Shown piece after piece: positions 26,297-35,348 of a DNA stretch of 64,000 nucleotides; the stretch's first letter is position 1, and each line of letters opens with the position of its first letter. The notes beneath the pieces are model-generated. The model was not told where the DNA came from and did no database searches. It was given only the letters and a program-made list of their open reading frames with translations. A program made the position numbers and the translations under genes. The DNA comes from Dyadobacter sp. LHD-138 (GTDB lineage: Bacteria; Bacteroidota; Bacteroidia; Cytophagales; Spirosomataceae). Where the stretch lies: NCBI RefSeq assembly GCF_030929615.1, contig NZ_JAVFVU010000015.1:1-64000 (forward strand), written 5' to 3'.

Positions 26297-26650
26297 TTAG
26301 TGAACGCCATCACCTTTGGCAATTCTCCGAACTTCCACCGTATTTCCTTCTCCTTGCAAAACGGGACTTCCTTTGGCAAATGCAACGGCTTCGTCAACGG
26401 AAACTGCTTTTACAGTGATATAACCGCCAAGGGTTTCCTTGATATCACCAAAAGGCCCGTTGGTCACAACGCCATTATACCCTACCACCCGGCTCTCGTC
26501 AAAATGAAGCCCGTTTCCTACAACAAATTTGTTTTGGGCGGCAATCCCCCCGATCCAATCCATCGTCTGTTTCATCCAAACCTGCATTTGTTCCGGTGAC
26601 GCTATTTTACGACCATCTTCGTGCCTGAAAATCAACATGTACTCTTCCAT
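26297..26650 (-). CDS. YciI/DGPF-domain protein
   Basis: A 117-residue protein with the ferredoxin-like YCII fold. The start EEYMLIFRHEDGR and the signature TNGPFGDIKETLGGYITVKA (a form of the D-G-P-F motif) are clear, followed by DEAVAFAKGSPVL and VEVRRI at the end. The function is unproven; in many genomes such proteins are the co-transcribed partners and probable targets of ECF42 sigma factors, as here. Confidence 0.9.
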   Translation of the reverse strand: MEEYMLIFRHEDGRKIASPEQMQVWMKQTMDWIGGIAAQNKFVVGNGLHFDESRVVGYNGVVTNGPFGDIKETLGGYITVKAVSVDEAVAFAKGSPVLQGEGNTVEVRRIAKGDGVH

Positions 26651-26951
26651 TTTCTTTTTATTTAAAAGTTAATTAAATATTTGAATTACATGAACATATC
26701 AAGCGAGTTTTTCGAAATTGGACAGCACGTGGAATATTTTTTCAAAAAAATTTAAGCACAAAAAAACAGACCCGGAAATTAACCAGAGTCTGTTGAAGTG
26801 CAGGTTTACGCATGAACTCGGAATTCACGAAAGCTACTTTCTGCTATTCTGATCTTGATTAAGCGGATAATCAATACAGCTTTTTCGGCCCCACCATAAT
26901 GATAATGCCGGAGAACCAACTTCTGAACCGATCTTTTTGGCTTTGCGCGTA
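26651..26951. other. Intergenic stretch with one terminator
   Basis: A 301-base gap. The part next to the YciI gene is AT-rich and should hold its promoter, but no box is clear. A minus-strand terminator lies at 26757-26796. Between 26831 and 26950 a minus-strand frame without start codon overlaps the end of the OYE gene out of frame; no gene is supported there. Confidence 0.35.
26757..26796 (-). terminator. Intrinsic terminator after the OYE gene
   Basis: AACAGAC (26765-26771) pairs with GTCTGTT (26788-26794), extended inward by weaker pairs, and the minus strand continues with seven T. It lies about 155 bases past the OYE stop. Confidence 0.65.
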
Positions 26952-28058
26952 TTAATTTTGTGAAGCGATTGGATAGTCTGTATACCCTTTCCCGGTACCG
27001 CCAAAGAATTTGGTTTTATCCGGTTCGTTCAGCCGTAGATTATTAGCAAGCCTGTATGGCAAGTCAGGGTTTGCGATAAACGGACGACCAAAGGCAACGA
27101 GGTCCGTCCAGCCTTTTGCAAGCGCCTCATCAGCTCGCTCTTTTGTGTATTTACCCGCATAAATCAAAGTTCCTTTGAATGCTTCACGATAAGCCTCCTT
27201 GAATGCCACCGGCATAATGGGCGCATTGTCCCAGTCTGCTTCGGCAATATGGATGTACGCAATACCGATTTCATTCAGCATTTTGGCTGCGGCGATGTAT
27301 GTTTCCTCGGGGTTATCATCCGTTGCGCCCATCAACGTGGTCAGCGGCGCCTGCCTTACACCCACTTTTTCAGGCCCTATCGCGTCGGCAACGGCTGTGG
27401 TCACTTCCCTTAAAAAACGCAGACGATTTTCAAGAGAACCGCCGTATGCATCACTTCGCAGGTTCGTTTGCGAATCAATGAATTGTTCAATTAAATAACC
27501 GTTGGCTCCGTGAAGTTCTACCCCGTCAAAGCCTGCTAAAATTGCATTTTTCGCAGCATGAACAAAATCAGCAATGATGCTTTTGATTTGCGAAACAGTA
27601 AGCTCCGTAGGCAGGGAATGCTGAACCATTTCGCCTGCACCCTCACCTGGGCCCTTACCCTCCAGGTCTAAAAAAACCTTAACCCCCTCAGCAAGTATTG
27701 CCGAAGCGGAAACGGGGGCTTTCCCATTTTCCTGTAAAGAGGTATGAGAGACACGCCCCACGTGCCAAAGCTGGGCAAACATCAGACCGTCTTTTTCATG
27801 AACAGCTTTTGTGACTTTTCCCCAGCCTTCTATTTGAGCCTTTGAAAAAATGCCTGGCGTCCAGGCATAACCCTGTCCCTGCCGACTTACCTGCGTACCT
27901 TCCGAAATAATTAACCCTGCTGATGCACGCTGGCTATAATATTCTGCCATAAGATCCGTGGCTACCTCGCCTGTATTCGCTCTCGAACGCGTCATGGGTG
28001 GCATGACGATTCTATTTTTAAGCGATAATTTTGCCAGTTGAAATGGTTGAAATAACAT
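26952..28058 (-). CDS. Old Yellow Enzyme-family alkene reductase
   Basis: A 368-residue FMN-dependent reductase of the NemA/OYE type, which reduces activated C=C bonds with NAD(P)H. Landmarks are LSLKNRIVMPPMTRSRA at the N-terminus, QLWHVGRVSH (about 97-106), DGVELHGANGYLIEQF with the H-x-x-N pair that binds the substrate carbonyl or nitro group, LENRLRFLREV, and the C-terminal DLVAFGRPFIANPDLPYRL that holds the FMN phosphate. The length is normal and the frame intact. It has its own terminator and stands alone. Confidence 0.93.
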   Translation of the reverse strand: MLFQPFQLAKLSLKNRIVMPPMTRSRANTGEVATDLMAEYYSQRASAGLIISEGTQVSRQGQGYAWTPGIFSKAQIEGWGKVTKAVHEKDGLMFAQLWHVGRVSHTSLQENGKAPVSASAILAEGVKVFLDLEGKGPGEGAGEMVQHSLPTELTVSQIKSIIADFVHAAKNAILAGFDGVELHGANGYLIEQFIDSQTNLRSDAYGGSLENRLRFLREVTTAVADAIGPEKVGVRQAPLTTLMGATDDNPEETYIAAAKMLNEIGIAYIHIAEADWDNAPIMPVAFKEAYREAFKGTLIYAGKYTKERADEALAKGWTDLVAFGRPFIANPDLPYRLANNLRLNEPDKTKFFGGTGKGYTDYPIASQN

Positions 28059-28311
28059 ATGTTTGAAGTATTTAAAATCCGTTTTGTATTAAAACACGCT
28101 CATTCGCCCTCATTAGAATCTGATGGCGATACAAAATTCAGCAAAACATACCTATTAATAAAATAAGATAAATCATGAGTTGGTATCATAAATATGATAG
28201 ATAATTCAGAACCTGAGGGATATGAAACCAGGGCCGTACAATTCTGCTTATCTTGGTTGTGACGGACGCATTACGGCGTTATTTTAGAAAAACAGAACAA
28301 ACGACAAGGTA

Positions 28312-28644
28312 ATGTGGGCAACAGAATCACTTTGGCTTGAGGTAGCAATTGTAAGTATCGTGTACGCTGCCGGCAATATTTTATTTGGACAATTCGAAGA
28401 ACAAACGCCAAAGTTCTGGCGAATCGGGAAATACGTACTTACCCTGATAATCATATGCACACTTTCCACATATTTTGGCAGAATTACAGCCATGGCTTTA
28501 TTGGTAGCCATGTTGTTTCCTATTTTATATATTCATGGCTATTATTTACCCAAGAAAAAAGGGATAAATGGCTGGACAGGCGAACCAAAGAAAAAATATT
28601 ACGAATTTAGAGGTTGGGATACCGATATCTTTGGAAACAAATAA
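28312..28644 (+). CDS. Hypothetical small membrane protein
   Basis: Not recognised. 110 residues with about three hydrophobic segments (near 9-27, 40-57 and 62-80) and a basic, soluble end (KKKGINGWTGEPKKKYYEF). The ATG at 28312 follows an AT-rich region. Its stop lies 8 bases ahead of the GNAT start, so the two genes are probably co-transcribed. No function is suggested by the sequence. Confidence 0.6.
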   Translation: MWATESLWLEVAIVSIVYAAGNILFGQFEEQTPKFWRIGKYVLTLIIICTLSTYFGRITAMALLVAMLFPILYIHGYYLPKKKGINGWTGEPKKKYYEFRGWDTDIFGNK

Positions 28645-28652
28645 CCACGCAT

Positions 28653-29108
28653 ATGATTCAATTAACAAGAACCGACTCAGACAATCAGGATTTCATTTTT
28701 CTTGTCAGACATCTTGATGCAGATCTGGCAAAAAGGGATGGAGAGGATCATTCATTTTATGCGCAGTTCAACAAAATCGATAAAATCAAACATGCCGTAG
28801 TAGCCTATGACAATGATCGGCCCGTCAGCTGCGGTGCTATCAAAGAATTTTCCGGGGACACGATGGAGATAAAACGCATGTACACGACGCCTGACGGCAG
28901 AGGAAAAGGAATTGCAACGAAAGTGCTGACGGAGCTGGAAAAATGGGCAGGAAAATTATCCTATCAAAAATGCGTGCTGGAAACGGGAAAGAGACAACCG
29001 GAGGCCATCAAACTTTATACAAAAAATGGATACAGCATCACGCCAAATTATGGGCAGTACGTCGGCATCGACAATAGTGTTTGCTTCGAAAAATTATTAA
29101 ACGAATAA
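28653..29108 (+). CDS. GNAT-family N-acetyltransferase
   Basis: A 151-residue GNAT domain. GAIKEFSGDTMEIKRMYTTPDGRGKGIATKVLTELEKWA (about 65-105) is the acetyl-CoA site with the R-G-x-G-x-A-like loop RGKGIA. ETGKRQPEAIKLYTKNGY is the closing motif. The start was set at the ATG at 28653; an earlier in-frame ATG at 28614 lies inside the upstream gene, and MIQLTRTDS is the typical beginning. Substrate unknown. Confidence 0.85.
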   Translation: MIQLTRTDSDNQDFIFLVRHLDADLAKRDGEDHSFYAQFNKIDKIKHAVVAYDNDRPVSCGAIKEFSGDTMEIKRMYTTPDGRGKGIATKVLTELEKWAGKLSYQKCVLETGKRQPEAIKLYTKNGYSITPNYGQYVGIDNSVCFEKLLNE

Positions 29109-29220
29109 TCCAGTCCCCAGCGCATGGCCGCATAGCTTACCGATAACGGTTATCTTGAAAAGAAAAATTAAGTCTATACAGCTTAAGAAAAGTTGACTGT
29201 AAAATAAAACATCACAACAT

Positions 29221-30444
29221 TTAGGATTCCACGGCTGGCTTCACAAACGCTGTTTTTTTCACACGGGATATTCTTTTGACTGACGTTCTGCTCTCTTTTT
29301 TCTGGTTCTTTTTACGTCTCCCCCACCAGATCGCAAAACCGGTAACCGGCAAACTTGCACAGATCAGTCCTGCAAAAAACACAAGAATTTTACCTGGAAG
29401 ACTGAGTATAGAACCCGTGTGCAGATCAAAATTCAGCTGGTACATTTTATCACCGTTATTCAATGCATCGAAAGAGGCAGATTTCAAAAGCTTGCCCGAA
29501 TGGCGATCAAAATTATCCTGAATGCGGTCGTATTTGGTATTATTCGTCAGGTATGTGAAAATATTAACAGTTCCATCGTTCTTCGTTGGAAAAATAACAA
29601 GGTACGAATACGCCTGCGGATTTTTGTCGCGGGCCTGAATATATGCTCTGTCGGTACCAGACCCGGCCAACGTTGTGTCTGATAACATCGGCTTTGTTTT
29701 GGCAATATTCTCTCCGCCATTTGCCACAAACCGTACGGAATTTTCCATCCAGTCAAACACCCAGACGAGTCCGGTCAACGCGATGACAAGCAGTACCACA
29801 AAAGCATAAAAACCCAGCACGTTATGCAAATCGTAATTAATCCGTTGCAATTTTGCCCCCCATTTGATACGGAAACTTTTCTCCCGACCCGTTTTATTCC
29901 ACTTTTTAGGAACCCAAAGGACAATACCTGAAATCAGCAGGACGACAAAAGTCAGCACAGAATAACCTACCACATAATGGCCGATCTTTTCCCCGAACAA
30001 CATCCGCATGTGCAGGCTCAGCACAAGTTGAAAAAACTCATTTTCTGTGTTTTCGACCTTTACAACCTTTCCGTTATAGGGATTGACATAAACCCTGTAA
30101 TAATATTTATAGTAATCCCAGTGCGAAAAACCTTCCTTATCGTTCTTTAACGCCCTGAATATGACCGTTCTGTCCGGTTGATTAAACACCTCAGCCCTGT
30201 TAACGGGTTTATCTCCCCCCAAAGCTTTTTCGGCAATCGTAACCAGCTCTCCCAAAGGCAGTTTTGGCGTTTTTTCAGGGGTGATGAATAACCGGTCTTT
30301 GTAAAAAACGGGTTTCAACTCGTCCACAAACGTGTACGTGGCCCCCGAGATGCCTATTACAAAAACCATCAGCCCGGATGCAATTCCGAGCCAGAGGTGA
30401 AGCGTCCCGACCATGCGGGTTCCCAGGATCTTTTTTAAGGTCAT
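29221..30444 (-). CDS. PepSY-associated transmembrane protein (siderophore/iron-reductase type)
   Basis: A 407-residue inner-membrane protein with four main membrane helices: near 15-35 (LHLWLGIASGLMVFVIGISGATYTF), 150-175, 205-225 and 355-385. PepSY-like periplasmic segments lie between them. The first helix ends H-L-W-L-G with a conserved His, and LHMRMLFGEKIGHYVVGYSVL carries further His residues that may hold haem. Such proteins are usually encoded directly after a TonB-dependent siderophore receptor and are thought to reduce or release iron. Here the start codon shares one base with the stop of a receptor tail, so the normal partner has been lost. Confidence 0.82.
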   Translation of the reverse strand: MTLKKILGTRMVGTLHLWLGIASGLMVFVIGISGATYTFVDELKPVFYKDRLFITPEKTPKLPLGELVTIAEKALGGDKPVNRAEVFNQPDRTVIFRALKNDKEGFSHWDYYKYYYRVYVNPYNGKVVKVENTENEFFQLVLSLHMRMLFGEKIGHYVVGYSVLTFVVLLISGIVLWVPKKWNKTGREKSFRIKWGAKLQRINYDLHNVLGFYAFVVLLVIALTGLVWVFDWMENSVRFVANGGENIAKTKPMLSDTTLAGSGTDRAYIQARDKNPQAYSYLVIFPTKNDGTVNIFTYLTNNTKYDRIQDNFDRHSGKLLKSASFDALNNGDKMYQLNFDLHTGSILSLPGKILVFFAGLICASLPVTGFAIWWGRRKKNQKKESRTSVKRISRVKKTAFVKPAVES

Positions 30445-30548
30445 TAAAATTTGAAAGTTACACCCGTCATAAAACCCGACTTACTTTCTCCGACATCCGG
30501 TTTAAAATTTAAATTCATAGCATCCGGGTCCATCACTTTGCCGATATT
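30444..30548 (-). pseudogene. C-terminal remnant of a TonB-dependent receptor
   Basis: A 34-codon open frame ending SGFMTGVTFKF and a stop. The alternating pattern and the terminal aromatic residue are the last beta-strand of an outer-membrane barrel. An in-frame stop lies immediately upstream (30549-30551) and there is no start codon. Its stop overlaps the PepSY start by one base, the arrangement of an intact receptor-PepSY operon. The body of the receptor is missing, so a deletion is inferred. Confidence 0.7.
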
Positions 30549-30552
30549 TTAT

Positions 30553-30567
30553 TTAGATCAATTCTAA
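30553..30567. promoter_or_regulatory. Palindrome TTAGA-N5-TCTAA, possible iron-regulator operator
   Basis: A perfect 5-bp inverted repeat with a 5-base spacer, placed just upstream of the receptor remnant and PepSY gene. The form resembles Fur- or DtxR-type iron boxes of this phylum. The regulator is not identified in the window. Confidence 0.4.
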
Positions 30568-30788
30568 TCGATACAAATTTGATTGATAATACGTGGAATA
30601 CAAAATTTAAGATGTGATAATTTTAATTTTATAATTTAGCCCTTGACACCCTGACAGCTTTTACCACGATGCACCTCAATGAATTACAATAATAAAAATG
30701 TCTCAAACACCCCCTTTATCCGACTCTTTCACACAGCTATTTTCTTAGATTTAAGATAGAATTTTGTAAAAAACCAAACCTTTAAACG
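30568..30788. other. AT-rich region upstream of the DUF899 gene
   Basis: No gene is seen. GAATTTTG at about 30762-30769 partly fits the TAnnTTTG -7 box and lies about 20 bases before the ATG of the DUF899 gene. The part next to 30568 should contain the promoter of the PepSY unit on the minus strand. Confidence 0.3.
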
Positions 30789-31550
30789 ATGGAAAAGCAA
30801 AATAAAGTAGTTGATGATAGCTCCGGCAAAATACAACACAAAATTGTGACGCGGGAGGAATGGATCGATGCACGAAAACAACTGCTGATAAAAGAAAAGG
30901 AGCTAACCCGACTGAATGACGATCTCGCGCGCAAAAGGCGCGAGCTTCCCTGGGTAAAAGTGGAAAAATCTTATATTTTCGAAAGTCCGGAAGGCAAAGA
31001 AACCCTGGCGGATCTTTTTGCAGGACGAAGTCAGCTGATCATCTACCACTTTATGTTTGCCCCCGGCTGGGCAGAAGGCTGTCCCGGATGTTCGTTTATG
31101 GCCGACCATATTGACGGTGCGAACCTGCACCTGGCGCATCATGACGTTTCCGTCGTTGTTGTTTCCAGAGCACCGCTTACTGAGATTCTTCCGTTTAAAA
31201 AACGGATGGAATGGGATTTTAAATGGGTTTCTTCGTTCGGGGGCGATTTCAATTATGACCACAACGTCTCTTTTACCGACGAACAAATTGCAAAAGGAGA
31301 AGTTTATTACAATTATGAAAAACAGAAAACCGGCGGTGAATCACCAGGCACCAGTGTATTTTTAAAGGATTCAGAAGGCGAGATTTTTCATACCTACTCG
31401 TCTTATTCACGTGGCGGCGATATCCTGCTTGGGGCTCACAACTTCTTCGACCTTACCCCAAAAGGCCGAAATGAGCGTGAAACGATGGACTGGCTGCGTC
31501 ACCACGACAAGTACGATAACTTCATCAACCCTTCCGGTTGCTGTCATTAA
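30789..31550 (+). CDS. DUF899-family thioredoxin-like protein
   Basis: A 253-residue cytoplasmic protein of the DUF899 family, which has a thioredoxin-like fold. Family signatures are VTREEWIDARKQLLIKEKELTRLNDDLARKRRELPWVKVEK, then FMFAPGWAEGCPGCSFMADHI (about 89-110) with a C-P-G-C pair at the position of the thioredoxin active site, and the C-terminal DLTPKGRNERE. It is probably redox-active, but no substrate is known. Single gene with its own terminator. Confidence 0.85.
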   Translation: MEKQNKVVDDSSGKIQHKIVTREEWIDARKQLLIKEKELTRLNDDLARKRRELPWVKVEKSYIFESPEGKETLADLFAGRSQLIIYHFMFAPGWAEGCPGCSFMADHIDGANLHLAHHDVSVVVVSRAPLTEILPFKKRMEWDFKWVSSFGGDFNYDHNVSFTDEQIAKGEVYYNYEKQKTGGESPGTSVFLKDSEGEIFHTYSSYSRGGDILLGAHNFFDLTPKGRNERETMDWLRHHDKYDNFINPSGCCH

Positions 31551-31583
31551 TAGCTGGATTTAGACAATTCTCTGTTTTTAATA

Positions 31584-31621
31584 AGAGGAGAAAACCGCTG
31601 CATTTTCTCCTCTTTGTTTTC
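31584..31621 (+). terminator. Intrinsic terminator after the DUF899 gene
   Basis: A perfect 11-bp stem AGAGGAGAAAA (31584-31594) with TTTTCTCCTCT (31603-31613), loop of 8, followed by TTGTTTT. Confidence 0.8.
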
Positions 31622-31706
31622 GTTCGGGTAGTAATATCGGCTTCTGAACAAAGTCAATCCCAAACTTGAATTTAGTTTATGCAGTATTCCTGCATCGGGC
31701 CATACA

Positions 31707-33671
31707 CTACATTTTACTTTTAATATCCGCTATCTGACGTTTCAATTTCAATGCCTTCAGATCACCTGCTTTAAGCTTCAGCGATGCATTTACATATTTT
31801 TCAGCGACTTCAATATTGGCAAATTCGAGATAAGCGGCTGCAATTTCAACGGATGTGTCCGCGTTAGCCGTGTCCTTTTTTAGGTTTGCTTTTAATACAT
31901 TGATCTTATCTACAAAGGAAACTAACTCATTCAGACTAAAAGTCGTATTGTTGTGCTCAGCGGCGTATCTCAGGTATGCTACGGCCTCTTCTGACCGGTC
32001 CTGTTTGAGCATGGTGATGAAAATATCCCGTGCCGTCTCAAATGTATTTTCCAGTGTAAATGCTCTTTTCAGATCAAAAATGGCTCCTTCGTTAGCACCG
32101 AGCTGCATTTTTATTTTCCCCGACTGGATTAAAAAAGCCGGATCGTACGGATGTTCCAGCGCAAGCGCTTCACAAACTTTCACAGCCGGTTCAAGTTTGT
32201 TTTCCTTTTGATAATATTCCAAAAGTGATAACATGGCATCACCCCAGGTTATTTTTTTCATCACCAGCCTTCCTGCCAGCGCGGCTTCATAACTCACCCC
32301 AAACTTGTCTTTTTCAGGTATCACTTCATTGAATGGCCAGCCTTCTTTCAGCAGTAATATTTCATAAGCACCTTTCAAAGAATCGACAGCCGTTATCGGC
32401 ATTTGGCTCCGAAGCTGCGTGAAGGACATTTCATGTGGGTTATCCGCTTTGGAATTCAATTTCATCACCCGCGAGAAGGAGCGGTAAAAAGCATCAGACA
32501 AAAGGGCGTAACCGAATAAGTTTGGATGCACGTGTTCCAGCAAAGTTGTTTTGCCGACAATCCCGCCCGGACTGTTCTTTTCGTATAATGACTTTGTATC
32601 CACCAAATGACTGCCGGGATACTTCCTGGTAAGCTTCAAGATAGTCTCATTAATCGCTTCGGGAGCGCGGAATCTAAGTAAATCGAGCTCCTTCGCTTTT
32701 ATAAACAAGGATTTCGCCTTAGCGGTATCTCCCCGTTCATAAGCGAGAGTCGCTTGCTGATACTGGTTTTTCGCTGAGTCGGTGCTATTTTCTTCACTGA
32801 TAAAGGGTTTCAGGTCTTTTTCATTGCTAACCAGATTGCTGACAAAAACAGGGATATTTTGCTTGGTTAGCAAGGCTAGCAACTCGTCCATATTGGTCTC
32901 AAACTGGCTGATGCCCTGTTTGTAAATTTCCGAATCATAAGGAATTCTCTGTCCCTCCGCCATGCGTTTCATCAAGCCTTCCCGCTGCCCCTTTTTGTTT
33001 CCTGCAAACAATCTTTTCAGACCATACCAGCTTCGGCTAAACAACTGCACCAGTCGAAATTCACGTAATTTCAATAAGGTATTAATCAAAAAACGATTCC
33101 CGTGAATCGCGTTCGTTGAACCGACACCCATGGCGCCATAATATTCGTTATGCCCGGTGTAAATCATCACCGCATCCGGCTCGTACTTTATCACTTCCTT
33201 CCCGAATCCCAAAACTGTGTAAGAATTTACGGCAGTCAGCGAAACGTTGATAATTTCAAAATTCAGGTTGGGATAACTATGCTGCAACCGATATTGCAGC
33301 CAGCGATGAAAGGAACCATTGTAAAAATAGGGATATCCAACCGTTGTGGATTCGCCCAGTACAAAAAACCGGTAAGTACCCGCCCCTTTCTTCTTACTGA
33401 ATTCTTCATAATTACCGGTCGTGGCATTTTCAGGATCACCAAAATACTTTTCAGACGCATGCGGATTCATGACGAGAAACCCGGGACGCTCGGCACTTTC
33501 CACGAATAATCCTAAATCACGTCCGTAACCAAAAAGGCGCAACCCACCCTCAAATAGACCTAAAATAAAAAAGGGGATGAGAAGCGCTATAATCCCAAAA
33601 ATGACTCGGCGATTCTTTGTCCGCGGCAGTGCCCCAGCCCGTTTGGATCCTGAATTGTCCTGCTTTTTCAT
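31707..33671 (-). CDS. Membrane-anchored SGNH/GDSL-like hydrolase with C-terminal TPR repeats, PUL 3
   Basis: A 654-residue protein starting at the ATG at 33671; an in-frame TTG 18 bases upstream is less likely. One membrane helix near residues 22-42 (VIFGIIALLIPFFILGLFEGGLRLF) anchors it. The SGNH part shows FFVLGESTTVG (block I, Ser), YTGHNEYYG (block III, Asn) and HVHPNLFGY (block V, His). The usual Asp-x-x-His reads H-V-H-P. From about 445 the sequence becomes helical TPR-like repeats (EPAVKVCEALALEHPYDPAFLIQSGKIKMQLGANEGAIFDLKRA). It may deacylate the substrate of PUL 3 or an envelope glycan. It is encoded after susD behind a terminator-like hairpin. Confidence 0.78.
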   Translation of the reverse strand: MKKQDNSGSKRAGALPRTKNRRVIFGIIALLIPFFILGLFEGGLRLFGYGRDLGLFVESAERPGFLVMNPHASEKYFGDPENATTGNYEEFSKKKGAGTYRFFVLGESTTVGYPYFYNGSFHRWLQYRLQHSYPNLNFEIINVSLTAVNSYTVLGFGKEVIKYEPDAVMIYTGHNEYYGAMGVGSTNAIHGNRFLINTLLKLREFRLVQLFSRSWYGLKRLFAGNKKGQREGLMKRMAEGQRIPYDSEIYKQGISQFETNMDELLALLTKQNIPVFVSNLVSNEKDLKPFISEENSTDSAKNQYQQATLAYERGDTAKAKSLFIKAKELDLLRFRAPEAINETILKLTRKYPGSHLVDTKSLYEKNSPGGIVGKTTLLEHVHPNLFGYALLSDAFYRSFSRVMKLNSKADNPHEMSFTQLRSQMPITAVDSLKGAYEILLLKEGWPFNEVIPEKDKFGVSYEAALAGRLVMKKITWGDAMLSLLEYYQKENKLEPAVKVCEALALEHPYDPAFLIQSGKIKMQLGANEGAIFDLKRAFTLENTFETARDIFITMLKQDRSEEAVAYLRYAAEHNNTTFSLNELVSFVDKINVLKANLKKDTANADTSVEIAAAYLEFANIEVAEKYVNASLKLKAGDLKALKLKRQIADIKSKM

Positions 33672-33692
33672 AGTATTCGTTCTGTACAAAAA

Positions 33693-33722
33693 ATCCTGAT
33701 TCCCATATATTGGGAATCAGGA
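33693..33722 (-). terminator. Terminator/attenuator between susD and the SGNH gene
   Basis: A 12-bp perfect stem (33694-33705 with 33711-33722, loop of 5) is followed on the minus strand by A and six T, the form of an intrinsic terminator. The SGNH start lies only about 23 bases further, so read-through would be needed to express it from the susCD promoter. Confidence 0.8.
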
Positions 33723-33773
33723 ACCATGCTTTTAATCAAACCAATCGGCTTACTACCTGATTGATTTCACCCA

Positions 33774-35327
33774 TTAATATCCAAAGTTTTGTTTCAGATT
33801 CGGGTTGGTCGATGTCGCTTTCTGGGGAATCGGATACACGACGAAATTATCGGCTGATCTGGAAGGTTTGTTGTCCATCGGATTCAGGAATGTCCCGAAC
33901 CGAACCTGATCATTACGTCTCCATCCTTCCCAATACAGCTCCCGGCCACGTTCTTTCAGCATTTCCGGAAGATCAATCGTTGTTAACGCACTCGCTCCGC
34001 GGTTTGCCCGGATTGAGTTCACCAACGCAACGGCTGTCTGCCCCTCGGGATCTGTTCCGCCTCTTAAAATCGCTTCGGCTTTCATCAGGATTACGTCAGC
34101 ATAGCGCAAAGGAATGTAGTCATTGGCACACTGATCGATGTTTGCCGGATCCAGCGGGAATTTAACAACCCGGATTCCGTTGGCCTCTCCTGCGTACAAT
34201 AAATTTACATCTCTTGTGAAAGATAATGGTTTTCCTACACGGTCTGTTAAAGCTGCACCTGTTTTATCAAACTGAGGTCCGATCAGGAAGCCGACTTTCA
34301 TACCGGTTTTATCTGTAAAGCCCGGCATATCACCTCCTATACGCTCATCCGCCTTATCAAAATAATCATAAAAAGAAGACAGGGTTGTACCGCCATTCCA
34401 GCCACCGATGTACTGTTTGTAATGCGTTCCAAAAAACACACGGCTTCTCAAAGATGCTGGCTGATTGCCAATGGTATTATCCACCCCAAAAATAGATTCC
34501 TTCGAATCGGTCGTATTATTCCAATAGAACATCTTGAAATACTCTCCCTTGGGCTGGATCGAATATTTCTTCGAATTGATGACCTCATTTGAATATTGGA
34601 TCACTTTGTCCATATCTCCCTTGGCAAATGTATACGGTCCGGCGGGTGATTCCGGCGCCTGATCATACACGGCTTTGTTAAGATACACTTTTGCAAGCAG
34701 GGCCTGCGCAGCCTCTTTCGTTGCTTTACTGAATGAACCGGAAGCAAGGTTTGCAATGGCAAATTCCAGATCCTTGATGATAAATTCAGTCGCTTCTTTA
34801 CGCTTCATCACAATCGGATCTTTGTCCGGTGAATCGGCCACATCCCGGAAAGGCACCTGACCGAAAAGGTCAACGATGTTGAACATGTAAAAAGCTCTCA
34901 AAAACTTACCCTCTCCTTCCAACTGCTTATTGGTTCCTGCCAATGAGATAACCTGATTGGCGCGGTACGAACCTCGGTTCAATTCATCCCATGAGCTAAC
35001 CACAGACGTATTTCTCGGCGTCCATTGATGCTGGTGAATCTGCCGCCATCTCCCGAAATCGCCCCAGTCAGCACCGCGGGTAGGCATTTGCAATTCATCC
35101 GAAGAACATTCCTGCAAACTGAAAACCACATCAAAGCTGCTCAATATGCTCAGTTGGTTGTAGGTTCCATTCAGCAGCTCCTGCGCGGTTCCGCTTATTT
35201 TTCCGGGCTCCGATTCGTCAATGTATTTTGAACCCAGGATATCTTCTTCCAAATCTGTACAGCTGATAATGCCTGACATCGACATGGTGCCTGCCAGCAA
35301 TAAGCCGAGCAATTTTATATTTTTCAT
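33774..35327 (-). CDS. SusD/RagB-family nutrient-binding lipoprotein, PUL 3
   Basis: A 517-residue SusD protein. The signal ends GIISC with the lipid-bearing Cys at about 23. GEGKFLRAFYMFNIVDLFGQVPFRDV (about 135-160), AAQALLAKVYLNKAVYDQAPE, LRYADVILMKAEAILRGG and the end NFVVYPIPQKATSTNPNLKQNFGY are family features. It lies 21 bases after susC and would hold the ligand on the cell surface. Confidence 0.93.
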   Translation of the reverse strand: MKNIKLLGLLLAGTMSMSGIISCTDLEEDILGSKYIDESEPGKISGTAQELLNGTYNQLSILSSFDVVFSLQECSSDELQMPTRGADWGDFGRWRQIHQHQWTPRNTSVVSSWDELNRGSYRANQVISLAGTNKQLEGEGKFLRAFYMFNIVDLFGQVPFRDVADSPDKDPIVMKRKEATEFIIKDLEFAIANLASGSFSKATKEAAQALLAKVYLNKAVYDQAPESPAGPYTFAKGDMDKVIQYSNEVINSKKYSIQPKGEYFKMFYWNNTTDSKESIFGVDNTIGNQPASLRSRVFFGTHYKQYIGGWNGGTTLSSFYDYFDKADERIGGDMPGFTDKTGMKVGFLIGPQFDKTGAALTDRVGKPLSFTRDVNLLYAGEANGIRVVKFPLDPANIDQCANDYIPLRYADVILMKAEAILRGGTDPEGQTAVALVNSIRANRGASALTTIDLPEMLKERGRELYWEGWRRNDQVRFGTFLNPMDNKPSRSADNFVVYPIPQKATSTNPNLKQNFGY

Positions 35328-35348
35328 AATTATTTCTATTTCAGGTAA

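Noticed and set aside
26831..26970. Minus-strand frame downstream of and out of frame with the OYE gene end
   Set aside because: The OYE protein ends normally, there is no start codon, and no family can be recognised.
28200..28275. Short plus-strand frames before the small membrane protein
   Set aside because: About 22 codons each, with no conserved pattern or clear ribosome access.
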